From contig CP073215.1 in assembly GCA_020342235.1 (NCBI GenBank), positions 248,001 through 312,000 on the forward strand: a stretch of DNA of 64,000 bases. Reading direction: 5' to 3'. A program made the translations under genes and the position numbers. Positions within the stretch are counted from its first letter, which is position 1; each line of letters starts with the position of its first letter. Shown in pieces: positions 33,628-44,204 of this stretch. Below the pieces are notes generated by a model. The model was given only the letters and a program-made list of their open reading frames with translations. It was not told the origin of the DNA and ran no database searches. This DNA comes from Saccharomycopsis phalli (Eukaryota; Ascomycota; Saccharomycetes; Ascoideales; Saccharomycopsidaceae).

Positions 33628-34323
33628 ATGGTGCCAAAATACAAGATTGAGTTGAACCGGTCCAATAACGACTACTTCAAATCTCGAGGGCAGGATTTCA
33701 ACAGCGAATCTCTTGAGCTGTTTTATGATCGGCAACCAATGTTCCAAATGGCTAGTTTGAAGCAGTTTAGCAATGAGATGATTCAAAACAGAACGAATTT
33801 CTTGGTGTACTCCGCGGAAATTATGGCAAAGAGACCAAAGGGACTGTTCAGCGGAAGTCTGTCCAATGCAACTAATACGGTTAATCTGTCTAATATTTCC
33901 AACCTGGCCTATTCTAATATTTCTAACCCGATTGCACCTAGTCTAGATCTGGTTAATTCACTCAGCGGTTTTTCGTTGTCCTCAGACGCGAAGTTCTTCA
34001 TACTCCGCTTAGCCTCCATGGACGACATAATCTACACATTCAACTCAAAAATGTTAGACAGCAGCGTAATTACCTTCTCTGTAGGTAACTTTCTTGCCAA
34101 CCACATGTCAAAAAATACTCCGATTTTTCTCCTCTTCAACATCTACAACACTGACAAGTACTTTGGATATGCCAAGATCACAAGCCACATACAAACTGGA
34201 TTTGTATTGGACATTGATACTTTCCATCATTTGAACGTCAGCTACAAATTCCACTTCAACGAGAAGCAGTTGTTGCAGCTTCCATACCATATTGGATACA
34301 GAATCATCTCCGGCTTGAAATGA
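33628..34323 (+). CDS. divergent YTH-like domain protein
   Basis: A 231-residue protein. Residues about 113-231 resemble a YTH domain: KFFILRLASMDDI (family FFVIKSYSEDDV), VGNFLANHM (family GNKKLDEAY), PIFLLFNIYNTDKYFGYAKI (family PVYLFFSVNGSGHFCGYAEM), and an ending close to LPYHIGYRIISG. YTH domains bind N6-methyladenosine or a DSR motif in RNA. The tryptophan that normally precedes the GN motif (WAST..GN) is not at its usual place; the sequence reads VITFSVGN. The aromatic cage may therefore be altered. The first 110 residues are Ser/Asn-rich. It starts at the first ATG, 266 bp after XRS2. The assignment rests on pattern memory, and another fold is possible. Confidence 0.5.
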   Translation: MVPKYKIELNRSNNDYFKSRGQDFNSESLELFYDRQPMFQMASLKQFSNEMIQNRTNFLVYSAEIMAKRPKGLFSGSLSNATNTVNLSNISNLAYSNISNPIAPSLDLVNSLSGFSLSSDAKFFILRLASMDDIIYTFNSKMLDSSVITFSVGNFLANHMSKNTPIFLLFNIYNTDKYFGYAKITSHIQTGFVLDIDTFHHLNVSYKFHFNEKQLLQLPYHIGYRIISGLK

Positions 34324-34806
34324 TTCAGTGAGTTGATACTGGCCGACTTTTTTCAATTTAAATTCCATTGTGTTCTATTTCGTGCATTGTTTTCAATAGG
34401 TCTATACTACTAGTATTGTAATAATAAAAGGTATCTTAACTTTCTTGACTCCACTAGCTTCTTCTCAGACATGACTCTGTTTCTCCTCTCAAGGGTAGAT
34501 AGACCTTGCCAGATACGCTCCTATTTTACCAAGAGAATAACGTTCCAGACATGAATAGTCAAGCAAGTATATTTTAGCTACTTCATCAACACGTATCTTA
34601 CCTACTATACTAGTGCCATAATACGCTGATTTGCACCAAAGGAATAATTACAGGCAGACAACTTAAGTTATATCTTCTATGTGAATAACCTTTTGTAATT
34701 ATATCCAGGGCATGAATAAATAAACACTGTTTTTAGCAATAAAAAATTGGCTTGCATCTGCTTGATCCTCACTATAGAATATCAACCTGTAATTGCGCAA
34801 AAAAAT
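34324..34806. other. intergenic region with a family C copy
   Basis: A family C copy lies at about 34440-34620. The seven A at 34799-34805 form the T-run terminator of the following minus-strand tRNA. Confidence 0.6.
34440..34620 (+). repeat. family C dispersed repeat copy
   Basis: Less conserved start (ctctcaagggtagatagacc), then a good match at the end: gaatagtcaagcaagtatat followed by tttagctactt and cacgtatcttacctactata. Confidence 0.5.
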
Positions 34807-34878
34807 TGCCGGCCCCAGGAATCGAACCTGGGTCTAGTCGGCCACAACGACTCGTACTGACCACTATACTAGGCCGGC
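34807..34878 (-). tRNA. tRNA-His (GTG), second copy
   Basis: All 72 bases are identical to the gene at 22662-22733, with the same GTG anticodon. The flanks are unrelated beyond a few bases, so this is an independent locus rather than a local duplication of a larger block. A run of seven T follows the 3' end on the minus strand. Confidence 0.97.
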
Positions 34879-36376
34879 ACACTTTTTACACAATATAACA
34901 TTCAATATCCTAAATCGCCAGGATATTCAATATTACCTCTATAAAATAACTATTCCGAGGGGATAGAGGAACTTACAATAATGTTTGTTATAATAAGCTA
35001 AGATGGAATTTCTCCCAAAGTGAGTTTAGCTTATAGCAGGTTTCCCAGCTATTTATATTATTCTATATGGTGGAGGTGTTCAATTGACTTGCGTCTGGTG
35101 GAGGCGTCAGAATCCTTTTTAGGACGGTCTAGACCTTCTTTATCCTTAATAGGGAGGAGCAAGCCTGTCTCTTGGTGCAATGTAACTTAAAGGTGAATCC
35201 TCGTAGGGCCTAGACCTTGTTCTAGGGATTCAGCTCTTCTTCATGTTGTTCATTGCCTGTTGCATGCCTTCACGTGCCATTCACGTGTACCTTCTATGCA
35301 CCAAAGGAGAGGTACCGGGGATTGCCCGTTACACACAAAAGTAGGAATTTGTGTAGATATGGCCCCCATGAAAATAAATCAACTTTAAACAGACTCAAAT
35401 ATTTCCTTGTTACTCAGAAATTTCGGAAAAACAGATTCCCCAACAGGAATTCTTCACGGCATTTTGAGTGGTAGCATACTGACGTACTATGAAACTTGTA
35501 TATTAGCCATACAACACCAACTTGCGTAATTGCAGTGTGCATTTCTGTTCTTTAGCTTGTAAAACATTTCCAACGCAAAAACAATCGAATTGGACATTAG
35601 GTAAATGAGAAATCGCAAAATAGCTCTAAATGTTCTCCTGTTTATATTATTTATCGCCAGACAGTTTTGCACACTATATTATTATTATATTACTCGCTCA
35701 CAGTCGAAAATATATAGGTGCAATCTAATAAGATAAAGGCTAAATCGGCTAATAACCCCTTTAACATCATAGTCCTGCTAATAGTATGACCGTACATGAT
35801 ATTCATCGAGTGATTCAATAGTCAATCGTAATGCACCTCCTCTTGGATAGTACGTAGTTGATACCTGACTCGAAACAGCATACCTCTTCGTTACAATTTA
35901 GCGTAGATAATGTCAATTCTTCACTATTTCTGTAATTTACAGTAGCTTCAAAACCAAAAATAGATAGGTATTAGGACGACACATTCCTGGCTGCTTCTTA
36001 TCTTATCATACAGTAATGGACAGCATTTTCCAAAAATGTTTTAGGTCAATATGGCAGCACGACTCTCGAATCAAGATTAATTATTTAGCGCACGTAGAGT
36101 TGCAGAGTGGCAAGATACATCAAATAATACGCTAATTAATACGTTTCAAAGACCAACTGTAGGAATATGACGCTAAATAATACGCTTCAAAGTCCAATTG
36201 TAGGTATAATTGGTTACAGAATCGTATTCAAGTGAGAGACCATTGTATTTCAGAATTTGTGATATGGTCATTAAATGAAAACCACGTAGTTCGATTAGGT
36301 ATACGATAGTATTGGTATCCCCCAATTAGTGTCAATTGTACTAGTATTGAAACAATTTTAAATTGATTTTTGACAC
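34879..36376. other. intergenic region, nothing recognised
   Basis: AT-rich spacer between tRNA-His and MCM21. A block near 35110-35230 with ggtctagaccttcttt and ggagaggtaccgg-type sequence resembles family C only weakly. No gene is seen. Confidence 0.55.
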
Positions 36377-37270
36377 ATGGCCATCACCGATTATGTGCCC
36401 CGACGCGTGTTTACAGTAGACCATAACAATTTTATATGTTATTTCCAAATGGATATCCAAGCGGAGATTGAAATTCTTGAGAAAAAGAACGATAAAATAA
36501 TTCGCCAGCTACAAAAATATTCAAAATACAACAGCACCATTGATTTGATTTGCAAGCTATATTCGGACTCGTCTCTTTCCCAAGATGATAAGCTGTTGCT
36601 CAACCGGCCCGTATTCCATGGAATTGCGTCTGACGACCTTCCATGGTTTGATACAGCAGTATCACTGATTTTAAACGGCAAAAAAACCAGTACTAACCAG
36701 AAAGCCCTAGTTTCCAAGAAGCTTAGGAGACAGCAACGTACTAATACCTTGGCTTTGGAGAATATTTACCGGCTCAATGGGGTGACTAGTTTCCCTATTA
36801 AACAGCAGAACATTGAGTACTTGGGAATTCGCTTTGACTTGTATTACAAGCGAAATTTTGAGCCACCGCATTATGTCATTCTTTCGCAGGACGAGAAAAG
36901 CCTGGAGTATTTTGTGTTTAAGCACACAATCCCGGTGTATCTCGGGATTGGCCAGTTGGAAAGCCGGTATTTGAACCGTAGTTTGTGGAAGTTTGTGAAA
37001 TCGATCCATCAGCGGCTCAGCTGGACATTGGATAAGAAGCAGATATTCCAGGGTATCGAAGGAAGGATAATAGACGCGAACTTGTCGTACAACCGAGTTG
37101 TTTTGGAGAGAAATGGGGTACGGCTTCAGTTGCTGATGGACTATTTGAATATTCTTGTGGCCAATGTGGTGAGTCTGTTGGATGAAGATCAGAAGCAGTT
37201 TTTGGAAGTTGGATTGGTGGGGGCTATTGCTGATTTGCCAGGGAAGTTGGACAAGCTAGTGGTGGGCTAA
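36377..37270 (+). CDS. MCM21: kinetochore COMA subunit Mcm21/CENP-O
   Basis: A 297-residue protein. It begins with a coiled coil (MDIQAEIEILEKKNDKIIRQ), followed by an RWD-type region with family signatures: YRLNGVTSFPIKQQ, LGIRFDLYYKRNF.PPHYVIL and FVFKHTIPVYLG. These match CENP-O/Mcm21, part of the COMA (Ctf19-Okp1-Mcm21-Ame1) inner kinetochore complex that binds CENP-A chromatin. The first ATG is at 36377. A second in-frame ATG at 36449 starts exactly at the coiled coil and may be the true start, giving 273 residues. No intron is seen. Confidence 0.8.
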   Translation: MAITDYVPRRVFTVDHNNFICYFQMDIQAEIEILEKKNDKIIRQLQKYSKYNSTIDLICKLYSDSSLSQDDKLLLNRPVFHGIASDDLPWFDTAVSLILNGKKTSTNQKALVSKKLRRQQRTNTLALENIYRLNGVTSFPIKQQNIEYLGIRFDLYYKRNFEPPHYVILSQDEKSLEYFVFKHTIPVYLGIGQLESRYLNRSLWKFVKSIHQRLSWTLDKKQIFQGIEGRIIDANLSYNRVVLERNGVRLQLLMDYLNILVANVVSLLDEDQKQFLEVGLVGAIADLPGKLDKLVVG

Positions 37271-38710
37271 TGTGGAGGTTTGAATTTGATGATAATGACG
37301 AAAGCAATGTGAACATGTAATGGGTTATGTAATGAGTAATAGAATGAAACAATGGTGTGTAATATATTCTGTATCACTTCCATGGGGTATTGTAACAATT
37401 GTTATTGGTAATTCTGATGAAGACAATGTGCAATGAGTTAGTTTTTGCATTACAGCTGCCAAGGAGGGGTTTTTGGTGATAGGATCTTGTGATTGCGGCA
37501 TTTATGATTGGTTTTACGGGTTAAACGTTGATGATATTACCATTGAGAATCTTGGGTTTGGTCTAGGTTATGTGGTCAAGTTGGCTTGGCCAATTGTAAA
37601 TTTTGATGATGAGAATAATAAAGCAAAACGTTGGACAGGCTACTTAGACAGACATTACTTAGAAAAGCCACACGTAGACAGCTTTACTTAGACAAACCTT
37701 ACTTAGACAGCTTCACTCAGCCAACTGCCATTGATGTTTCAACTTACACTGACTAGGACCGAAGTTTCAGAATCTCATACAAATATCCACCAGTCAATTT
37801 TTCCAGCCAAGAACAGGCTCTCAAACCAGACAGGGCCAGATTTCATTTAATTTGAGCAATGTCAAGGACGAATTCTCTTAGTTGCAGGTCACTATTCTAC
37901 TGGCACCCGGTTGTTGCCGTTTGTTCGCTTTACATGGACCATTTTCAGCCACAAGGCTTAACCATGCGTCTCCATTGGCAAAAAGCTTTTCCAATAAATA
38001 AATAAAATCAACAGACGGAGTTTTCAAGGCACAGATTTCCTCGAGGTGCTCTCGAGAAGTGTGAATGTCTTTGCCTCAAAATGACGATCAATGATGTGTC
38101 AGTTCTACACGACTTTGCAAATCTGAAGGAGCAGGAATCAACGGCCTGTAATTTGGTCATGTTAATGTCAATATCTGCTAAATGGCGTATCTACATGACT
38201 GCTCCACCTCCATTTCCGAGACCAGCATATTTTTAGTATGACCTATAGTCGGCGACTGCAGTTTGGTAGTGCGTCGTCACTTGCCGATCATTGCCAATCA
38301 GTATTAGCGTGGATAAGCCATGGCAAGTACTATACTACAGGCCAAAAAAAAAAAAAAAGAAACAAGATAGTATATACCTATATATATGAATTTATATATA
38401 TAAATCGATTTAGGTAGTGACACCAGCCAATTTCTTTTAATTGCCATTACGCAAGTTTCACGCCTAACAGGTATTCACTTGTGTGTTTTTATTTTTTTTG
38501 ACAGGAAATCGTGAATCCAGATCATCTGAGGAAATCGTGAATCCAGGCCATTCTAGGTAATCGTGAATCCAGACCACCTTCGGAAATCACATATAATAAT
38601 TGCTGCTGCTTACTAATTAAGTGACTTGAATTTATTTCGCCGCCCAATCAATTGTGTATTGATTGTTTCTGGTGTATTGTTTCCAGTGTGTTGTGTATTC
38701 TGCTCCAGTG
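37271..38710. other. intergenic region with a poly-A run
   Basis: Contains a short duplication of ttacttagacag (37635-37715), a 15-A run near 38346 and three copies of gaaatcgtgaatccag (38500-38580). No gene is supported. Confidence 0.6.
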
Positions 38711-39226
38711 ATGCCTTTTGGTAGTGCCAAAAACAACTCGAAGCTACTAAATGTGGACGACAGCTTTTCCTCACTAACCGCCGAGGAATTCAAGCTGCTC
38801 AAGAAGCAGATGGACAAACAGCAGGAGTCGTCGGATATTTTGGATGATCAGGAAATATTGTTTGATCCCGACATCCCCATTGACTTTAACGAAAAGTTCC
38901 ACCCGTTGAATGGCAAGCTTCCCCAGACTCCAATCGAGGGCAGCTTCCAGCAGATCTCAACCATGTATACGTACAACGGCGAAAATCTGCCGATCAAACT
39001 GCCTGCGATTAAATCGCCAACGATCATGACCACGTTTTCCAGGGCCTTGAAGCGCAATCATCAAAAGGCAAGCAGCGTCAGCAGCTTGAACAATGTCCAG
39101 ACGATGAAGCGGAACAAGCAGGATTTGGCCAGAGGGCTGAATGTGAGTAGGGAGGGTCCCAAAGAGCCTCGGTTTGTTCCGAGTATTAATGATGAGTTTT
39201 CCAGTGTATTTGACGAGGAGAAGTAG
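38711..39226 (+). CDS. unidentified 171-residue protein
   Basis: Starts MPFGSAKNNSKLLNVDDSFS at the first ATG. It is hydrophilic and probably mostly disordered, with a short helix SLTAEEFKLLKKQMDKQQE near residue 17, an acidic stretch (DDQEILFDPDIPIDF), a Lys/Arg-rich middle (RALKRNHQKASS) and an acidic tail (SINDEFSSVFDEEK). Composition and codon use look like a real gene rather than intergenic DNA. I do not recognise the family. It could be a regulatory or cell-cycle protein, as those are often short and disordered, but nothing specific shows this. Confidence 0.65.
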   Translation: MPFGSAKNNSKLLNVDDSFSSLTAEEFKLLKKQMDKQQESSDILDDQEILFDPDIPIDFNEKFHPLNGKLPQTPIEGSFQQISTMYTYNGENLPIKLPAIKSPTIMTTFSRALKRNHQKASSVSSLNNVQTMKRNKQDLARGLNVSREGPKEPRFVPSINDEFSSVFDEEK

Positions 39227-39524
39227 TAGAATGAACGATACAGGGGTGGCAGATGAAATGGATGGAAAGAGGGGATGGGAGAATAAATCCAGAAGCATAG
39301 CACGGGATGTGGAGCCAGGAAGCATGTCCATATTATGTACTTTTATTTGAATTATATGTATTATATTAGAAATGTAAAATCACAAGATGATCTGTAGTTT
39401 TTTTTGACCATTGATTGGAGTTGTCAATTAAGAAGTGTCAGCAAATTGAGTTTGCTGGCTTTGACAAGTATTATGCACAATTTTACCAGGATAATGAAGA
39501 ATGGAGCTTTCACAATGAGATTTA

Positions 39525-39600
39525 AAGGGTGATTGAGAACAAAGGGTGATTGAGAACAAAGGGTGATTGAGAACAAAGGGTGATTGAGAACAAAGGATAA
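39525..39600. repeat. 17-bp minisatellite (aaagggtgattgagaac)
   Basis: Four to five nearly identical copies. Noncoding. Confidence 0.9.
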
Positions 39601-39904
39601 ATTGATATTAGTGGGCAATTGCAATAGAAAAGTAGTCTGGCTTCTCACATGATTATATAAAATTAAAGGGTTGAGCAAACAGAGAATGGTGTATTCATGC
39701 AACTCACTGGGCAGTTGTATTCAAGTACGGTATAGCTCTTTCTGGTTGAAATTAAACCATGGGCCAATGGTGCAAGGCTGGGAGTGATGGTTGATTCTAC
39801 CATAAATTAGTTCTACGACACGAGATGAACCTCGTAAGGTCATGGGCCATGGATTTACATAACAATTTATTATTTACAAGGCAATTGCCATGATTACATA
39901 GAAA

Positions 39905-40120
39905 TTGAAATGATTCACTCAGAGAATTGTATGATTCACCTGGCAAAACATGATTCACCTAGAAAATTGTATAATTCGCTCATAAAGTTTCATGATTCAC
40001 CTAGAAAATTGTATAATTCGCTTTTAAAGTTTCATGATTCACCTAGAAAGTTTCATGATTCGCTTAGAAAGTTTATGATTCGCTCAGAAAGTTTATGATT
40101 CACTCAGAAAGTTTATGGTT
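39905..40120. repeat. minisatellite (tgattcacctagaaaattgt)
   Basis: About ten imperfect units of 15-30 bp alternating atgattcac/cgc with tagaaa or cagaaagttt. One frame stays open across it (39910-40098), but only because of the repeat. Confidence 0.85.
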
Positions 40121-40439
40121 CACATGCTTAAAACCAACCTAATTTTGCCCAGACTAGACTAGAAAATAGCTTGGCTGCATGCATCTACCAGTGCCCCGAT
40201 CTTTAAATCGCGATACTTACATGTTGTAGTTGGTTTCAATTATCTAGATAATACAATGTCAGATCTTAGGCATTGATTTCATTGCACATTTGCAAATTAG
40301 GCATTTCCCGGTCCAAGTGCTTGCACGTTTGACTTGTTCTTGAATCAGCATGTCTTTCAGGTACTATTGTCAGTTTATTGTGATTGTAGTGGTTAAATCT
40401 ATGTGTCCAATGATATGTAGTATATGTGTCAAATGACAT

Positions 40440-40660
40440 GTATAAAAGTATGTGTCCAGCGACATGTAGAGTAGTAAATGTGTCTGACGATATTTAGATG
40501 CGACGATATATAGATGGCACGAAATTTAGAAATGACCAAAGGCATTTAGATGAGTTCCACAAAGTTTAGAAATGATCCACAACATATGCCACAACATTTA
40601 GAAATGATCCACAACATATGCCACAACATTTAGAAATATCCCACAACATATAGTCTGCTA
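40440..40660. repeat. minisatellite (cacaacatttagaaatgatc)
   Basis: A gradient from degenerate (gacatgtagagtag) to near-perfect copies of a 32-bp unit, next to the CBK1 3' end. Confidence 0.85.
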
Positions 40661-40745
40661 TCCTCACCAGACCATTGTCCTGGTCATTGCTAAACACAAC
40701 ATACCCATACCATGTCTAGTATTGCCATGCCCATGGGTATGCACA

Positions 40746-42206
40746 CTATAAAATATTCCGCTTGGACAAGTTGTCAAACCGCGAGTATGTGTATCCGATA
40801 AAGGGCAACTCGCCCAAGCCATCGTCCTCCAACTTGCCGTTGCTGTTTGCGTCGCGCAAAAACGGCAGCTCGGGCATCTGCTCCAAGTCGTCAATCGGAA
40901 AGAAGCGCGTGTCGGTGATGCTGTTCAACCGGGGAATGAACGGCGCCTGTATCTGGCGAATGGTGGACCAGTCGACTCCGCGGAAGAACGCCAGGTTCTT
41001 GATCTCAATGGCACCGCCCGATCCGATCCGATGTGCGCTGTCGCACAAGAATCGCTTGACCAAGTCCTCGGACTCGATGCTGAGGTGCACGTCATCTGGA
41101 AACTCCAACGACTGGCGCCAGTTGACGATCTTGACATATGTCTCCTGGTTGGTGTCGCTGCAAAACGGCGGGTATCCGACAAGACACTCGTACATGATTG
41201 CACCGATACTCCACCAGTCGCATTCGCGGCCATATCCCTCATTGGTGAAGACCTCTGGCGCAATATAGTTGGGCGTACCGACGGTGGAGTATGCCAACAT
41301 ACGTCTCAGCTTGCGCCACGTCTGGATACGCTCGTTATTGCTCATGGTTAGCTGGATGGAATCGACGATGGTGGTGTTGCGCTTATTCTTGTTGCTGAAG
41401 GCGCTGCTCAGGTTGATGTTCATGCCCTTTTCAAGCAACTTCTTGTAGTAGTTTGCGTCGTGTGTCTTGTGAAAGCCCGTTGCAAGGCCAAAGTCGCTCA
41501 ATTTGATGTGTCCGTCGCTGCCAATGAGAATGTTATCTGGCTTAATGTCCCGGTGGATGTATCCCAACCGATGCACCTCCTCAATCGCCAACACGCACTC
41601 TGCCATATAAAACTTGGTGATATCCTCGGTGAATGTGTTGAGCCGGATAAGAAGCGTCATGAGATCGCCCCCGGGGAGAAACTCCATGATAAGATAGAGG
41701 TATTTTGCGTCCTGGAACGAGTAGTGGAGAGCCACCACCCACGGACTATCGCTCTGGGCAAGAATGTCTCGTTCCGCTTTGATGTGCGCAAGCTCGTTCC
41801 GCTTGAACATCTCCAGCTTCAACAACGTCTTCATGGCAAACACCTTGCCGTTGTCCTTCTTCTGTACCAACCGCACCTCGCCAAAGGCCCCCTTGCCAAT
41901 CACAGACACAGTGTGGAAGTCGTTGGCGCTCAATTTCGTGCGCTTCAACCGCAAAAACTGCGTCTGCCGGTGGATGAACTTCTGCTTGTACCGGTTCTTC
42001 ATCTCGTTCAGCCCGCCCTGGCTATCCAACGTCCGCTCCAACTCGTCCATCGTCCGGCGGTAGTCCCGCGCGTCCTCGGCTTTTTTCTTGTAGTAGTTCT
42101 CCAACTTGAGCTTCACGGTGGCAGTGCGGTTCTGAATCACCGGCGGAAACAAATCCGGCCGTCGTTCAAAGTTGACATAGAGGTTGGCAAAGTTTTGGCA
42201 AGACAT
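40746..42206 (-). CDS. CBK1: NDR/LATS family protein kinase Cbk1
   Basis: A 486-residue AGC kinase of the RAM morphogenesis pathway, which controls polarised growth, cell separation and Ace2. The N-terminal Mob2-binding region is present ([15 protein letters not shown]). Kinase motifs follow: [13 protein letters not shown] lysine, [18 protein letters not shown], the NDR-specific insert with its Lys-rich part (FSNKNKRN), [11 protein letters not shown] activation segment and the hydrophobic motif [12 protein letters not shown] near the end. The start is at an ATG ([20 protein letters not shown]). The long Gln-rich N-terminal extension of S. cerevisiae Cbk1 (756 residues) is absent. An upstream exon cannot be ruled out, though no CTAAC acceptor was seen near the start. 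Dbf2 is less likely given the FIGYTYSRF hydrophobic motif. Confidence 0.93.
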   Translation of the reverse strand: MSCQNFANLYVNFERRPDLFPPVIQNRTATVKLKLENYYKKKAEDARDYRRTMDELERTLDSQGGLNEMKNRYKQKFIHRQTQFLRLKRTKLSANDFHTVSVIGKGAFGEVRLVQKKDNGKVFAMKTLLKLEMFKRNELAHIKAERDILAQSDSPWVVALHYSFQDAKYLYLIMEFLPGGDLMTLLIRLNTFTEDITKFYMAECVLAIEEVHRLGYIHRDIKPDNILIGSDGHIKLSDFGLATGFHKTHDANYYKKLLEKGMNINLSSAFSNKNKRNTTIVDSIQLTMSNNERIQTWRKLRRMLAYSTVGTPNYIAPEVFTNEGYGRECDWWSIGAIMYECLVGYPPFCSDTNQETYVKIVNWRQSLEFPDDVHLSIESEDLVKRFLCDSAHRIGSGGAIEIKNLAFFRGVDWSTIRQIQAPFIPRLNSITDTRFFPIDDLEQMPELPFLRDANSNGKLEDDGLGELPFIGYTYSRFDNLSKRNIL

Positions 42207-42432
42207 GTAGTGCTACATAAAGACACGCCAGCGATATAGTGGTGTTACCCGGGGGAACATGACAGGGCGTATACATGGAGTTATGAAAAGACATGGAGGT
42301 ATGAAAAGACATGGTGGAGACATGGTATTGTAGAGTGTTTGTTGGTGTGCAATGGTGTGCAGTGATGTGGTTTATGGGTCCATGATGTGTTTGTTGATGT
42401 GCAATGATATATGCAATGATACTATGATATTA

Positions 42433-42648
42433 CACATGAGTATTTACAACAAGCACTAAGCACCAACAATATGACTGCCCCCATTGAAGTTTTTAATCCC
42501 AAGCAACCAAATAAGGGTTGACAAAGGGTTTTATTTAACAGCAATGCTGCCTCAGGATGTTCCTGAGTGAAAATATATCTGTCGAATAAGCGTATTGCCG
42601 GAGACAATATATAGCTAAATACAAAAATAAATATTATTATTATTATTA
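42433..42648 (+). repeat. family A dispersed repeat with (TTA)n tail
   Basis: Starts at caagcactaagcaccaacaa. It includes gaagtttttaatcccaagca, tgagtgaaaatatatctgtc and tagctaaatacaaaaataaa, and ends in attattattattatta. It is truncated at the 5' side compared with the 52.5-kb copy. Confidence 0.8.
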
Positions 42649-42724
42649 GTATTTACAATGATACTATGATATTATACATGAATATTTACTATGATACTAT
42701 GATATTATGTATGAACATTTAGTA

Positions 42725-42895
42725 TGATACTATGATATACTATGATATACTATGATATACTATGATATACTATGTCATTGCTATGTCATTGCTATGTCAT
42801 TATTATGATATACTATGTCATTGCTGTCATTACTATGATATACTATGTCATTGCTGTCATTACTATGATATACTATGTCACTGCTGTCATTACTA
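42725..42895. repeat. array of tatgatatactatgtcattg
   Basis: Many short units of ctatgatatac and ctatgtcattgctgtcatta. It starts right after the family A copy's flank. Confidence 0.85.
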
Positions 42896-43239
42896 TATTT
42901 ATACTTTAAATAGCCAGACATCCAACTAGCAACCATGTGGACCTCGTGTCAGCTATTAAAGACCATAAACCACTGTACAATAACCTTGTTTAAATGACAT
43001 TAACCAACACTGGCCAAATTGCACAGCACTAATCCACACAATCCTTCCACTCCATTCATCTAAACCAAAGTGCACGCAATTTATCTTGTAGTTGAATACA
43101 TCCACTCAATATCACTAGTCACAACAAATCCTCACCAGTCATGTATTTTAAACTCTCGGCTTGTTGAAATCGAATCCATTTGGCAAATGCCAACTGTGCT
43201 CGAGTAACGTCGGCATCAATATACCAAGATATCACTGAA

Positions 43240-43440
43240 CAATGAAATATATTGCTGGGCTATTCAAAGGTTACAGTTTATACTCTGACATACTCATTCT
43301 CTGTAAAAGAAATGGACCTGGCTAGACCATGCCTTGATGACAGAAGCTAGGATCAGAAAGGAAGGACTAGACCATTGCCGTTGTGATGGAGGGTTGGGTC
43401 AGAATGGAGTTGAAGATGAAATCTTATTTAGCATCACTTG
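43240..43440 (-). repeat. family C dispersed repeat copy
   Basis: In reverse complement it reads gcaatggtctagtccttcct, then aaggcatggtctagccaggt and ccatttcttttacag. The core tggtctag occurs twice, suggesting an internal duplication. Confidence 0.55.
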
Positions 43441-44204
43441 ATACAGTATATTGCAACCATGGTCCTTTGCCACATTTGCAGAATTGCCAGTCCAAGTTTA
43501 TTCAGTTGGCAAATTCCAATTTTCAGGACGGTTTTTAAAGTATCCTGTTTCCATGTTACAAATATCATTGCCGTTACAAATATTCTACAATGGTATATTC
43601 AGTTCCAAGTCATTTATTCGGCAATCACCGCATTGTCATGAATATTTCAATTGCCAAAACTCTTGGAACTTGGCAAAGCTAGTTGGTTTGCTAATTTCCA
43701 ATGGATTGCATTTGTCTAATGGCTACTAATCTTGGCAAAATCATACAATACGATGTAGTGTCGTTTTAATGATATTTCCTGAGATGCAATGGATTTCAGG
43801 TATTGCTGGCAAGGATACTTGGCTGGTGCATTGATATTACATAATCAGCAATGGGCATGATTGCAGGTAATGTGGAGAAAAAGTTGAATCAATGTAGTAG
43901 ATCTGGCATGATGACAAGGTAGCTGAGATATGTAATGGGTGTAATTGATTAATATATGGCGAGTTGAGTGTGAGCATGACATGTCAAGATTGATTTATTG
44001 TTCCAGGTTTATTAATGTACTGGTGTGTTTAATATTTGTATCATATTGTATTCATATGTTCTCTATTTATATGTCCTCTATCATATGTCCTCTATCATAT
44101 TCATATCATATCCTCTTATATCCTCTTATATCCCTCATCATTGCCATCCCATCGCCATCACGTGACTCATGTGACATAAGGAGTTTGCTTTCCTCCTCAC
44201 CACC

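Larger units (their letters stand above)
39227..40745. other. intergenic region rich in minisatellites
   Basis: Three arrays (39525-39600, 39905-40120, 40440-40660) fill much of the space between two convergent genes. No gene is seen. Confidence 0.7.
42207..44204. other. divergent intergenic region between CBK1 and GYP2
   Basis: Holds a family A copy, a microsatellite-like array and a family C copy. Near 44040-44140 there are copies of tcctctatcatat just before GYP2. No gene is seen. Confidence 0.65.

Noticed and set aside
22662-34878. Segmental duplication explaining the two identical His tRNAs
   Set aside because: The flanks outside the 72 bp show no similarity, so only the genes themselves are alike, as is normal for tRNA copies.
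24000-37300. Functional cluster of genome-maintenance genes (RAD14, XRS2, MCM21)
   Set aside because: They act in separate pathways and are interspersed with peroxisome and RNA genes. Chance is the simplest explanation.
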